DNA of 27,637 nt from DATLHO01 sp035539855. Lineage in GTDB: Bacteria > Bacteroidota > Ignavibacteria > OLB7. Of this stretch, positions 6,460-16,000 are shown piece by piece. The first letter of the stretch is position 1, and every line of letters starts with the position of its first letter. The DNA is taken from the NCBI GenBank assembly GCA_035539855.1, contig DATLHO010000232.1, positions 1 through 27,637 of the forward strand, written 5' to 3'. The position numbers and the translations under genes were made by a program. The notes beneath the pieces were generated by a model that saw nothing but the letters and a program-made list of their open reading frames with translations, searched no databases and was not told the DNA's origin.

Positions 6460-9429
6460 TTACTTCGAGACCACCATCTGGCGGATCTGCGAGACTCCGT
6501 CGGCGGTGGTCATCTTGTAGACGTACACACCGGCCGGGAGGCCTGCAGTCGAGAAGGTGATCGTCCGGCGTCCGACGACGCGATCGTTGAGCAGCGCCAT
6601 GACCTCGCTACCGAGCGAGTTGTACAGCGCCACCGAGACGACCTCGTCGGTCGGCGAGACGATATCGAAGCTCACGTTGCCCGACGTCGGGTTCGGGAAC
6701 GCGCTACCGAGCTCGATCGCACCCGACGCAACCGTCGTGATGCGGACTGACTTGGTGAGCGAGTTCGTGACGCGGACCGCGCCGGCCTGGCCACGGGTGA
6801 ACGTGCCGAGCACCTCGCCGGTGAGGGCGTCGGTGACGACGTAGTTCGCGTCGGCGGTGGCGACCGAGAGGACGACCGGGTACGAGACGCCCTGGAAGCG
6901 GACGACGTGCTCGCCGTTCAGATCGGCAGCCGTGCTGACGAATCCGTTGTTGCCGAAGCGGACATCGAACATGTCACGCGCCGGGACCGGAGGCAGCTCG
7001 AAGCGGCTGGCGTTGACCGAGCCGTTGTCGAGACCGAAGTACACCGTGCCGACCTTCTGACCGTTGTCGCTGACCGACAGGCGGTTGAGCGAGCGGTACG
7101 AGTCGTTGATGGCCGCCTTGTCGAAGGCTCCCGGAGGAGCCGCCAGACGATAGTAACCATCACGGTTGATCTTGAGCCAGTAGCCGAAGCCCGGCGCAAG
7201 GATCGAGGTCTGCTCGTAGCCACGATCGGTGAGGTAGCGATACATCTCACTGATCAGGCTGGGCGAGCCGCTGCCCGGGATCGGGCCGAAGCTGATGTAG
7301 TCGACGGTCGACGGAGCCGAGAGGGCACCGACGGTGTTCCAGCCCTCGAACAGACGAACGCGGAACGGCGTGCGGAGCTCGTGGATCTCACGAATCTGCG
7401 TGCCGGCGATCGTGCGGTCGACGGTTGCGCCGTACTTGACGAAGTAGCCGCGACCGACCTCGAGCGAATCCGCCTCGATGTACTGGTTCTGCGTGAACTG
7501 CAGCGGCTTGCCGGAAGCGATGTTCGGGAACACGATCTGCGAGAGCGCGTTCGACGGCGAGACCGGCAGCGACACGAGGTTCCAGCCACGGTTGATCTCC
7601 GGGAACTGGGTCACCGACGGCACCGTGTACTCGATGCAGAAACCGGTGACGCGAGCGTCGGTGATCGTGATCGCGCGGCGCGAGCCGCCGATGCTCGTGG
7701 CGTTGCGCATGTCGATGCTCAGGAACGCACCGTTCTGGTTGTCGCGCAGGTACAGCGAGCTGCCGGCCGGGAAGTCCTGGGTGTTGTACTCGATGACGAT
7801 CGGGTAGTTCGCCGGGGTTCCCGCGCTGAAGCGCACGCAGTAGATCAGGGTCGTGTTCGTACGGAAGTTCCGAACGTCGAGGCTGTTCTCACCGTTGGTC
7901 GGCACGCCGCCGGTTCCACGGGTATCGATCAGGCCCTTGAACGCCGGGTTCGCATCGGTCACCGACGGCGGGAAGAAGCGCGCGAAGAAGCGCGTCGAGT
8001 CCGGAGCAAGCTCCGCCTCGGCCTCGCCGAAGAGCGTGTCGACGTTGTCGGTGGCGGCGACGCCGGTACCGAACGTCAGGTACGTCGTGTCCGGACGCGT
8101 CGCCGAGTTGCGGAACAGCAGCGAGATGCCGAAAGGATTGGTCGACTCGGTGGTCGAATCCAGCTGCGACTCGAGCGGGTTGCGCGTGACCAGCAGCACG
8201 ACCTTCAGACGGACGGCGCTGTTGACGGCGTCGACCGAGCGGATCGTGACGTAGCCCGTGTAGATGCCCGGCGTCGGGTAGTCGGCATCGTCGGCCGGCA
8301 GCATCGCCGGGTTGGCGACGATGTTGAAGTTGAGCTGGCCACGGATGTTGCGGATGAACATGCCGCGGGCGCCTTCCTCACCACCCTGGCCAACGCCCGG
8401 CGGGAGGTTCGGTGCATTCGTATCGACGCGCAGCCATGCCTGGTCGGTCTCGACCGAGAGGTTGCGGAGCTCCGAGTTCGGAATTCCGTTGACCAGCAGG
8501 ATGTTGCGGTAGATGCGCTGGACGTTGCCGTAGTAGGTCTGCAGACGCGACGTCAGCTCGTAGTCCGAGATGTCGCCGTTGATCGTCACGACCTGGCTCG
8601 GCGGCAACAGATCGATGCGCGGACGCGGCGTGATCTGGATGACGGCCGAACCGTAGTTGTTCGGATACTGGATCGGGAACACCGGGCTCGGCGCAACGCC
8701 GGCCTGGATCGTCTCGAAACGACGGGCAACCATCTCCGGGGTCACGCGCGAGACTTCGTACTCGTTCCACGAGATCGAGTCGCGGGTGAGGATGAGCTGG
8801 TCGCGGTTGACGCCCGCGGTGCCACCGGTGTGCTCGCCGACGACCTCGAAGAGGACGTAGCAGAGAACGGCCGTGTCGCGGAACTGGCAGCCCGTGAAGT
8901 TCGGGTTGTTGCGCGGCGACAGCGGCAGCGGCAGAGCCGAGCTGGCCGTCACCATGATGCGCTCGCCGTTGGCGGAGGCGCCACCGACGGTCGACAGCTT
9001 GTAGGTCGGATCGAGATCGACGTCCCAGCTGAAGTTGAAGTTCTTCGCGAGGACGGTCGTGTCCTGCGGAAGATCACCGCGCTTCTGGATGCCGACCGCG
9101 CGCATGAGCTCGCGATTGTACTGAAGCTTGAACTTGAAGCTGTAGATCGGCTCGGCCGTCAGTCCCGTGACGTTATCGGTGATCGAGTCGAGACAGTTCT
9201 TGACATAGATCGGGAGGGCCAGGTAGCGCTTCTCGCCGGGTCCTGCCTCTGCGACGTAGATCGTATCCCTCGAGGTGATGTCGCTGGTCGCGGTCGTGAA
9301 GACCTTCACCAAGCTGAGGGTGGGGAGCACCTTTCGTCCCAGCTGAGCGTAGCCCGTGCTCGTCGAGAGCAGCGACAAGGCTACGAATGCCAGGATCTGA
9401 AGGCCCCAGAACCAATACCGTTTGCGCAT
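6460..9429 (-). CDS. Multidomain T9SS surface protein (cohesin-like, BACON-like, paired GWN domains)
   Basis: Exported protein of 989 residues with signal peptide 1-29 (ending STGYAQ). Residues about 65-215 look like a cohesin-fold beta-sandwich (LALPIYVKN, IYSFKFKLQYNRELMRAVGI, FNFSWDVD, VLCYVLFEVVGE). Residues about 270-415 resemble a BACON-type domain (LSVETDQAWLRVDTN, IYTGYVTIRS, VRLKVVLLV). Around residues 610-750 a motif is duplicated: GWNLVSLPV...GRGYFVKYG followed by GWNTVGAL...GFGYWLKI. The end (about 910-989: GSAFPNPTSGNVSF, VALYNSLGSEVMALL, GLPAGVYVYKM, ending MVVSK) is a type A T9SS sorting domain. ATG 9427-9429 has AAGGAG/AAAGGA just upstream. The 417-aa gene ends 30 nt before the start, with no terminator between, so the two are probably co-transcribed. 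Domain names are by eye and the function is unknown. Confidence 0.87.
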   Translation of the reverse strand: MRKRYWFWGLQILAFVALSLLSTSTGYAQLGRKVLPTLSLVKVFTTATSDITSRDTIYVAEAGPGEKRYLALPIYVKNCLDSITDNVTGLTAEPIYSFKFKLQYNRELMRAVGIQKRGDLPQDTTVLAKNFNFSWDVDLDPTYKLSTVGGASANGERIMVTASSALPLPLSPRNNPNFTGCQFRDTAVLCYVLFEVVGEHTGGTAGVNRDQLILTRDSISWNEYEVSRVTPEMVARRFETIQAGVAPSPVFPIQYPNNYGSAVIQITPRPRIDLLPPSQVVTINGDISDYELTSRLQTYYGNVQRIYRNILLVNGIPNSELRNLSVETDQAWLRVDTNAPNLPPGVGQGGEEGARGMFIRNIRGQLNFNIVANPAMLPADDADYPTPGIYTGYVTIRSVDAVNSAVRLKVVLLVTRNPLESQLDSTTESTNPFGISLLFRNSATRPDTTYLTFGTGVAATDNVDTLFGEAEAELAPDSTRFFARFFPPSVTDANPAFKGLIDTRGTGGVPTNGENSLDVRNFRTNTTLIYCVRFSAGTPANYPIVIEYNTQDFPAGSSLYLRDNQNGAFLSIDMRNATSIGGSRRAITITDARVTGFCIEYTVPSVTQFPEINRGWNLVSLPVSPSNALSQIVFPNIASGKPLQFTQNQYIEADSLEVGRGYFVKYGATVDRTIAGTQIREIHELRTPFRVRLFEGWNTVGALSAPSTVDYISFGPIPGSGSPSLISEMYRYLTDRGYEQTSILAPGFGYWLKINRDGYYRLAAPPGAFDKAAINDSYRSLNRLSVSDNGQKVGTVYFGLDNGSVNASRFELPPVPARDMFDVRFGNNGFVSTAADLNGEHVVRFQGVSYPVVLSVATADANYVVTDALTGEVLGTFTRGQAGAVRVTNSLTKSVRITTVASGAIELGSAFPNPTSGNVSFDIVSPTDEVVSVALYNSLGSEVMALLNDRVVGRRTITFSTAGLPAGVYVYKMTTADGVSQIRQMVVSK

Positions 9430-9459
9430 GGATCCTTTCTCCTTCGATTGTAAGAGCAG

Positions 9460-10713
9460 TTACTTTATAAAGATGAACTGTTTGCTAATCCGTTCGTTCC
9501 CGATGCGAAGCTGCACGTAGTACGGTCCGGCCGACGGTCGGTCGACCTCGAGCCGGATGTCGTGCCCCGCTGCGTGATGCTCGATGTCGGCCGCAATGCG
9601 GCGACCAAGAGCATCGTACACCATGATGTCGTCGATACGCGCGTTCGAGCGGACGAGGATGCTTCGGCCATCCCGCGAGGGAATGAGCCGGACGTCCTCG
9701 GAGCGCTCGCTCAGATCCGGTGCCGACGTCGTGGGCGTGTCGCGAACGATCGCCGAAGCCGTCACAGAAGCACCGAAGCCGTAGAACCTGCCGAGGCATG
9801 AGTTCTCATTGACGGCGGCCGTCACCATCTCGGCGGTGGCCGCGAACGCACTGTCGGTCGTGCGTCGGATGAGAACCTTCAGCAATGGTCCCTCCTGCGA
9901 GAGATCCGACGCCGCGACGAAGCGTCCCCGGATCGTGTCAGCCCGACGGACCAGCTCGACGGTGGTCCACAGGGGCTGCGCTGTCAGCGTACCGGTCTGA
10001 AGCGTATCAACGAATTCAAAGAGCGAGGTGTCTGCCGCAATACTGAAGCTTACTTCGCGGACGCGACGCTGGCGAACATTCTCCAGCGAGACCGTCAGCG
10101 TGTCGAACTCCAGGGTGTCGAACGAGCTGGCGCCCACACGCAGCGCACCGGTGTAGGCCTGACTCGTATCGCGCTCGACACGCACGTACCCGGGTCGATA
10201 ACTGATCGGGTCGAATCGCGTGTCGCTCGTGAGGACGACGGAGGTCACCTGAATCCATCCATTGGGCCACGCCACCGTGTCCGGCGCCGTCACCCGTCCG
10301 TTGATGTAGACCACCGGCAGCGCGCCGCGGACGACATCGTACGGAGCCTGCCTGTCGGCAATGACGATCTGCAGCGTCGACTCCTCGTCGATGATCAGAG
10401 GAGTAACGTCCACGCGCTCGGACATGGTTCCGGATTGGATGACCAGGTCATCGAGCTCGATCGTCGACGGATCCCAGGTGACGTAGAGCGTGACACTGTA
10501 GACGTTGTCGGTCGACCGGAAGCCGATCGTCGTGTCGCCAGTGCGGAAGCTCGCGGCTCTGATCGCCGTCTGGAAGGTCTTCGGTCCGCATACGTTGAGG
10601 CGAACCGGGTCGATCCAGACAGTGAGGGGCCGTGTCTCCTGGGCCGTGAGCGACGGAGAGCATAGGCAGCAGATGAGTGCTGCGAGTATGGCGCTGACGC
10701 CCTGATATCTCAC
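9460..10713 (-). CDS. T9SS-secreted protein with two cohesin-like segments
   Basis: Exported protein of 417 residues. Signal peptide 1-24 (AILAALICCLCSPSLTAQ). Two beta-sandwich segments look cohesin-like: about 30-150 (VYSVTLYVTWDPSTIELDDL, then LPVVYINGRV) and about 190-300 (FDTLTVSLENV, VREVSFSIAADTSLFEFVD, GPLLKVLIRRT). The last ~75 residues (VRLIPSRDGRSILV, DIMVYDALGRRIA, GPYYVQLRIG, ending FIFIK) form a T9SS-type sorting domain, although the usual PNP strand has become IPSRDG. The start is GTG 10711-10713, immediately before the signal peptide; no ATG fits. It is 30 nt upstream of the 989-aa gene and probably shares its mRNA. The gap to the upstream 683-aa gene contains a hairpin and no obvious consensus promoter. 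Confidence 0.85.
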   Translation of the reverse strand: MRYQGVSAILAALICCLCSPSLTAQETRPLTVWIDPVRLNVCGPKTFQTAIRAASFRTGDTTIGFRSTDNVYSVTLYVTWDPSTIELDDLVIQSGTMSERVDVTPLIIDEESTLQIVIADRQAPYDVVRGALPVVYINGRVTAPDTVAWPNGWIQVTSVVLTSDTRFDPISYRPGYVRVERDTSQAYTGALRVGASSFDTLEFDTLTVSLENVRQRRVREVSFSIAADTSLFEFVDTLQTGTLTAQPLWTTVELVRRADTIRGRFVAASDLSQEGPLLKVLIRRTTDSAFAATAEMVTAAVNENSCLGRFYGFGASVTASAIVRDTPTTSAPDLSERSEDVRLIPSRDGRSILVRSNARIDDIMVYDALGRRIAADIEHHAAGHDIRLEVDRPSAGPYYVQLRIGNERISKQFIFIK

Positions 10714-10777
10714 GCTATGCTCTTCAGTCTCCCGACGGGCTGGATGTTTTCAAGCGGCATCGTGCGAGAAGCGACCA

Positions 10778-10809
10778 AGGGGTCCGGAGCCCGAGAGCTC
10801 CGGACCCTT
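10778..10809 (-). terminator. Hairpin after the 683-aa T9SS gene
   Basis: Perfect 11-bp stem (10780-10790 with 10797-10807), extendable by two weak pairs, with a 6-nt loop, 8 nt past the stop codon at 10818. On the minus strand only a weak T-containing tail (CTTGG) follows, so read-through into the 417-aa gene is possible. Confidence 0.7.
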
Positions 10810-10817
10810 CGGTATCA

Positions 10818-12869
10818 TCACTTCTCGACGTGCATCGGAACGGTACGAACCTCACCGCCGGCCTCGACGCGGGCGTAGTAGACACCGGCGTCGACGGGCT
10901 TTCCAGCCGCATCGATGCCGCTCCACTGCGCCGTGTAGGTACCGGCACCGAGCTCGCTGTCAACAACGGTCGCGACCTCGCGGCCGAGCACGTTGAAGAT
11001 GCGAACGGTGACCGCACCCGCGCTCGGGACGGTGTAGGCGAGCGTCGTCGCCGTGTTCACCTTGAACGGGTTCGGGAAGTTCTGCGCGATGCTCAGCGTC
11101 GTGGCATCACCGGTGGTGGCGCCGAAGATGTTGAGTTTGCGCGCGGACTTCGCCTGGTTGTTCCACGAGACGTTGCCGAAGGCCACGTCACCGTTGTCAT
11201 CGGCCTCGACGACGAGCACCGCCACGACATCATCCTCACGGAAGTTGCCGGCCGCTGCGATCGCGACGCGATTGTCCGAGGCGTTGGCCTCGACCCACGC
11301 GCGATCGGTCCGCGGCATGGTGCGCACCTCGACGATGCGGGCACCATTGACGACATCGAGCGAGACGCCGCTCGCGCCGCTGACCGCGCCGTTGAACGTC
11401 ACCGGAATCTCGACCCGACGGCCACCGAGCGTACGGGCACCACCAAGGGTGATGTCGCTGGCGCTGGTGATCGGGGCGACCTTGCCGGTGAAGTGCGGAA
11501 GCGTATCCGGCAGCCAGGGCATGACCGGGAGCTTCGCGGCGAGGTAGAGCATGATCAGGGCCGCATCCATCTCGTCGGCATCGAACAGGAAGCCCGAGAA
11601 GCTATTGTCGTTCGGGAACGGCAGCTCGGGATTCACATCCTTCGTCGGGAAGAACTTCTTGTAGCGAATGATGTCGCCGTTGAAGTTCGTCGAGTCGAGG
11701 GTGTTGTTGTAGTTACGCGTCGAGAAGAAGAAGCGACCGTTGTGGTTGACGTCACCGTGGAAGCCATGACGGCCCGGCACGGAGTCGAAGTCCACATTCC
11801 GCGATGCGGTGTGACGAAGGATCAGGATGACGTCGGCGAACGTCACGAACAGGCGCTGATCCTGACGGATCGCCTGCGGCACGTTGCGATTGAGCTGCGT
11901 GAGGTCCGCATCTCCATCGCCCCATCCCGGAGCGCGCTCGCGGCAGTTCGACTCGAAGCGGAAGACCTGCGACGGGAATCCGGTCGGCGGATACGTCGAG
12001 GTCAGGCGACGGCTGAACAGGAGGCTGTCACGGTTGAAACCGTTCTGCAGCCACGAGACCGCGTTCATGAAGTTCGTGTTGCCACCCGGCACTGCCGGCT
12101 CGTCTTCGATACCGACCGACGCGCCCGACACCTTGACGATGCCACGGTTGCCAACGGGTCCGTAATGGAACTCGATGCTTCCCTGGCGCGCGAGGCAGTT
12201 GGTCGTGTCGCTGTTCTGGATCAGATAGACCTGGAACGTGCCGATCGACGAGGCCTGCGAACGGATGTTCGCAGGATTCGCAAACGGATTGTCCGGATCG
12301 TTCGGATCGAAGCGGTAGTTGATGTTCAGGTTCTCCCACTCGACGACGAGGGTATCCGGCGAGCCGCCGGTTCCCGGACGATTGACGTACCGAATGAAGC
12401 TCGGCACGTACAGACGACCACTGGGATCCTCGGTATCGAAGCCCGGCGTACGCAGATAGTGATCGCCGAAGAAGGGCGCCACCGTCAGGTTCGGACGGGT
12501 GTTGTTGAAGAGCGAGTACGGATCATCGCCGAAGAACCCGGCGCTTCCGGTCGTCAGCGGATTACGGAAGCTGATCCATCCGTTGACGCTGACGTAGATC
12601 TGGTTGTAGGTCTGCCCGTTGTAGTCGAAGTCGAATCCGATCGGAATCGGACCGGCGACTCCGTTGTCCGGGTCGACTACTCCACTGAAGAGCTCGACGA
12701 AGCTGGCGCGCGGAATAATGACGCCACGTGCTGTCTGGGGCTGGTAGATCCTGGGCACCAGTCGCAACGTGTAGTCGTTATAGATCTGCGCGCTCGCTTC
12801 CTGGGGCACTGCCATGACCGCCATGGCGGCCAGAGCGAGGGCTCCGAAGAAAGTACGACGCAGGCTCAT
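10818..12869 (-). CDS. T9SS surface protein with nidogen-like, dockerin-like and cohesin-like segments
   Basis: Exported protein of 683 residues, signal peptide 1-28 (ending VPQEASAQ). Residues about 75-255 resemble a nidogen-type/'choice-of-anchor' beta domain (IPIGFDFDYNGQTYNQIYVS, NGWISF, NLTVAPFFGDHY, GSIEFHYG). Residues about 315-452 look dockerin-like: a Ca-loop-like GWGDGDADLTQL, helix TFADVILILRHTA, a second loop GDVNHNGRF and, after a long insertion, helix DADEMDAALIMLYLAAKLP. Residues about 470-580 form a cohesin-like sandwich (RRVEIPVTFNG, GVSLDVVNGARIVEV, DVVAVLVVEADDNG). Residues 590-683 are a type A T9SS sorting domain with FlgD-like Ig strands (QNFPNPFKVNTATTLAYTV, VRIFNVLGREVATVV, DAGVYYARV). 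ATG 12867-12869 follows AAGGAGACAAGGA, a strong ribosome binding site. Dockerin and cohesin assignments are pattern-based. Confidence 0.87.
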   Translation of the reverse strand: MSLRRTFFGALALAAMAVMAVPQEASAQIYNDYTLRLVPRIYQPQTARGVIIPRASFVELFSGVVDPDNGVAGPIPIGFDFDYNGQTYNQIYVSVNGWISFRNPLTTGSAGFFGDDPYSLFNNTRPNLTVAPFFGDHYLRTPGFDTEDPSGRLYVPSFIRYVNRPGTGGSPDTLVVEWENLNINYRFDPNDPDNPFANPANIRSQASSIGTFQVYLIQNSDTTNCLARQGSIEFHYGPVGNRGIVKVSGASVGIEDEPAVPGGNTNFMNAVSWLQNGFNRDSLLFSRRLTSTYPPTGFPSQVFRFESNCRERAPGWGDGDADLTQLNRNVPQAIRQDQRLFVTFADVILILRHTASRNVDFDSVPGRHGFHGDVNHNGRFFFSTRNYNNTLDSTNFNGDIIRYKKFFPTKDVNPELPFPNDNSFSGFLFDADEMDAALIMLYLAAKLPVMPWLPDTLPHFTGKVAPITSASDITLGGARTLGGRRVEIPVTFNGAVSGASGVSLDVVNGARIVEVRTMPRTDRAWVEANASDNRVAIAAAGNFREDDVVAVLVVEADDNGDVAFGNVSWNNQAKSARKLNIFGATTGDATTLSIAQNFPNPFKVNTATTLAYTVPSAGAVTVRIFNVLGREVATVVDSELGAGTYTAQWSGIDAAGKPVDAGVYYARVEAGGEVRTVPMHVEK

Positions 12870-12956
12870 TCCTTGTCTCCTTGGTTTATAGCTCGTTGTA
12901 ATTGCTTGCGAGAGTAAACGCCGCTGTGCGTTCCCTCTGCCGAGGGTCGATCCTCA

Positions 12957-12987
12957 CCGGGGGCCCCGATCACTCGGGGCCTCCCGG
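12957..12987 (-). terminator. Hairpin after the giant beta-helix gene
   Basis: Stem of 11-13 bp with one bulge and one G-T pair (12957-12969 with 12974-12987) and a 4-nt loop, 36 nt after the stop codon at 13024. It has no T-run. It sits between the giant gene and the ribosome binding site of the 683-aa gene and probably separates the two transcripts. Confidence 0.65.
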
Positions 12988-13023
12988 CGGATCGTTCATG
13001 CATCGGGATCGCTTGCCCGACGG

Positions 13024-16000
13024 TTATCGCACGCGCACCATGGTGCGCGTCAGAACCGTCGTGCCGGCGGTCAGGCGGTACGTGTAGGTACCGCTGGCCA
13101 CCACATCTCCCTTCTCGTCCGTGCCATTCCAGAGCACCTTGTTGGTGCCCGCGTCGACGTTGCCGTCAATCAGGGTCTTCACCAGGTCGCCCTGGATGTT
13201 GAAGATCTGCAGCTTGACGTCGCCGGCCTTCGGCGCGATGAATCCGATCTCGGTGTTCTCGCTGAACGGATTCGGGAGGTTCGACAGCAGCATGTAGCTG
13301 GCCGCACCCGTCGTCGGCATCTCAACACCCGTCGGCAGGCCGTAGGTGATGACGAAGCCCTGGATACCGGCCGTCTGGATGATCTCCAGGCAGGCGATGG
13401 TACCGGTGACGGTCAGGTTGACGCCACTGCCCGGCGTGATGCGGACACCACGGCCCGTCGGCGCCTTCATGTCGACGCGGAAGACCGCTCCACCGACCTG
13501 GTCCATGATGTGGATATTGCTCGTCGCCGTCGCGGCGTCGTTGATATCCCAGCAGATGAAGACCGGGTAGTTGAAGCTACCACCCTGGAGGAATCCAGGC
13601 TGGAAGACTGCCTTCCATGCAAGCGGTCCCTGTCCGGCCTGCGGTGCCTGCGGGAAGATGTTCCGCAGGATGCCGTTGGTGGTCGGAACCGTCCAGCGTG
13701 CGTCGAAGACGTCGCGCGGCGGCTGCGGCGGCAGCTCGTACTCGCAGTAGTTGGAGTCGAGGTTGCCGCGCGCACCACTCTCCTCACCGGTCGTGGCGTT
13801 GCGCGCCATACCGAAGACGAGACGCTGCGTGGCGTTCTGACGGTTGGTCTCGATGATCGTGTTGGACACGAACACCGGAACCGTCCAGTCGGTCGGCTCG
13901 CTGACAGCGATCTGGTACACGAGCGAGTCGATGTTACCAGCGATGTCGGTCACGCGGATCACGATGCGCACCTTGCCGGTGTCGCGGATCGTGTTCGCCG
14001 GAGCGCTGATGCGCAGGTTGCACATCGTGTCGTTCTGGCCCGCACCACCGTCGATCGTCGACGGGGCGATCGTGAAGCCGGCCGGCGAGATCACCTCGAG
14101 CGTCAGACGCTCGGTGAACCGGATGCGCGGCAGGTCGCGATCGGTGACGCAGATCGAGTCCTCGTACGCCTCGGTCGGATCGACACAGACGATCGCCGGA
14201 CGTCCGAAGAGACGCGGACGATGCTGGGTCGAGTCAACCTCGAGGATGTACGTGCGGACGTCCGTCAGTCCGTTCTCGTCGGTGACGACAACCGTCACCG
14301 TCTCAGGTCCACCCGTTGCGTTGGTGCGCGGGGCGTCGTTGAGACCAGGCGTGCCGTAGAGCATGCCCGAGACCGGGTTGACCTTCAGCCAGCTCGGCGT
14401 GGTCTTCGGAGCCTCGAACAGGCCCGCCTCGAAGTAGCAGTTGTCGCGGCGGACATAGGCGATCGTATTCGTGTGCGACACCGGGGTGCCGTTCGAATCG
14501 AGCTCCGTTCCACCGGTCTGGTACTTCGCCGCGTTCAGAGCGTCATCACGATAGATGAGCTCGTAGCGCAGACGCTGGTTGAAGTTCAGATCCGTGGCCT
14601 GAACGCGACGGGTCGTGTCGGAGAGATTCGGATTGTAGTCGAAGTCCTCCTTCGCCGTCGGCAGCACCAGCGGTCCTGCGACCGGCTGCAGCTGCGGAGC
14701 GACGTTGACCATCACGCGCATGTCGCGCTTGTTCTGTCCCATGTGGCCGTCGTGGACGACCACCGTGAAGACCGAGTCAAGGTTGAACGCGTTGTTCTGC
14801 TGGGTCGGATTGCGAAGCAGATTGATCGCCTCGAGCGAGTCAATGCGGATCACAATGTTGCCCTGGCGCAGGAACGTCGCGCCACGATCAGTGACGAGCG
14901 TCGCATCGTGCAGGTAGGTGTCGGCCATCCAGGTCGGGCGGACCTCACGAACGTCGTCGCTCGAGGTGTCGCCGGTCTCCGGGTAGCGAGCGATGAACTG
15001 GAAGCCGTAGGTCGTGCGACCGTACGGGAAGCGCCAGCCCTCGTTCTGTGCGTTGTTGTCCTCCTGCTCGTCGTCCGTGTTGAGGTCGAAGTTGAACCGC
15101 AGACGGTTGGTCAGGTTCGCAACCACGAAGCCCGGACGATTCGTCGGACACGGCGTGCTGTCGGCCAGGAAGACCGGAGGGGTATCCTGGACGAAGATCC
15201 GCATGCGATAGGTCGTCGTCGTCGCTCCACCCACGTCGACCGTGTCCTGCTGGAGGTAACGAGCGTTGCGCGCATCGTAGACCTGGCAGTTGAAGTACGG
15301 CGGGTAGAGGAAGATGTAGCGCGACACGATCGTGTCGGGCAGCAGGCCACGGAGCGAATCGATCGTCTGGATTCCCGGCGGGTAGTTCGACACCCGGATC
15401 TCCAGCAGCTCACCACCCGGAACGACGTCCGGATTGTGCGGCGTGCCGAAGAAGCGGAGGAAGCCGCGGCTGTGCGCGCTGTCGCGCGTGCTGCGGTTGC
15501 TGCCCGGATAGACGATCTCCGACTTGAGCCACGAGGCCAGACGAACCTGCGTCGGGTCATTGCTCGGCACGGTCGTGCCGTTGAAGAACTCCTGCAGGAA
15601 GTTGTACTCGTAGCGCAGGCCCGTGTAGCGGTACGGGAAGTACAGCGAGCGCGGATCGAAGAATCCGTTCACGTCCGTCGCGGTGACCTCGAAGATCTCC
15701 GAGATCGTGCGGCCGTTCGTGTCGCTGCGGTACACCTTGTCCTCGACGAGGAAGCGCGAGTTGCGCAGCTCGACGGGGTTCTTGTTCTCGAGCGAATCAC
15801 GCTGACCGTAGACGACCGGGGCCGGAACGCTGTTCAGGTCCGCAATCGAGAACTCCAGTCCGGTGAAGCGCGCGTTGTCGACGACACTGGTGATCGTGCC
15901 GACGGTGTCCCAGAGAGCCGTGCGCGAGACAACCCAGATGCGGTCGCCGGTCAGCACCGGCAGCGCACGGTAGCGCTCGCCGGCGTAGTAGTCGGCAAAC

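Noticed and set aside
6907..9453. Plus-strand open frame of 848 codons antisense to the 989-aa gene
   Set aside because: Low-complexity Arg/Val/Asp/Glu composition and no recognisable motif; a shadow of the real minus-strand gene.
9460..10713. Gene break or frameshift between the 417-aa and 989-aa proteins
   Set aside because: Each has its own signal peptide and sorting domain, a stop codon and a 30-nt spacer containing a ribosome binding site, so they are two genes.
10830..12917. Plus-strand open frame of 695 codons antisense to the 683-aa gene
   Set aside because: Same charged low-complexity composition; the minus strand has clear domains and a strong ribosome binding site.
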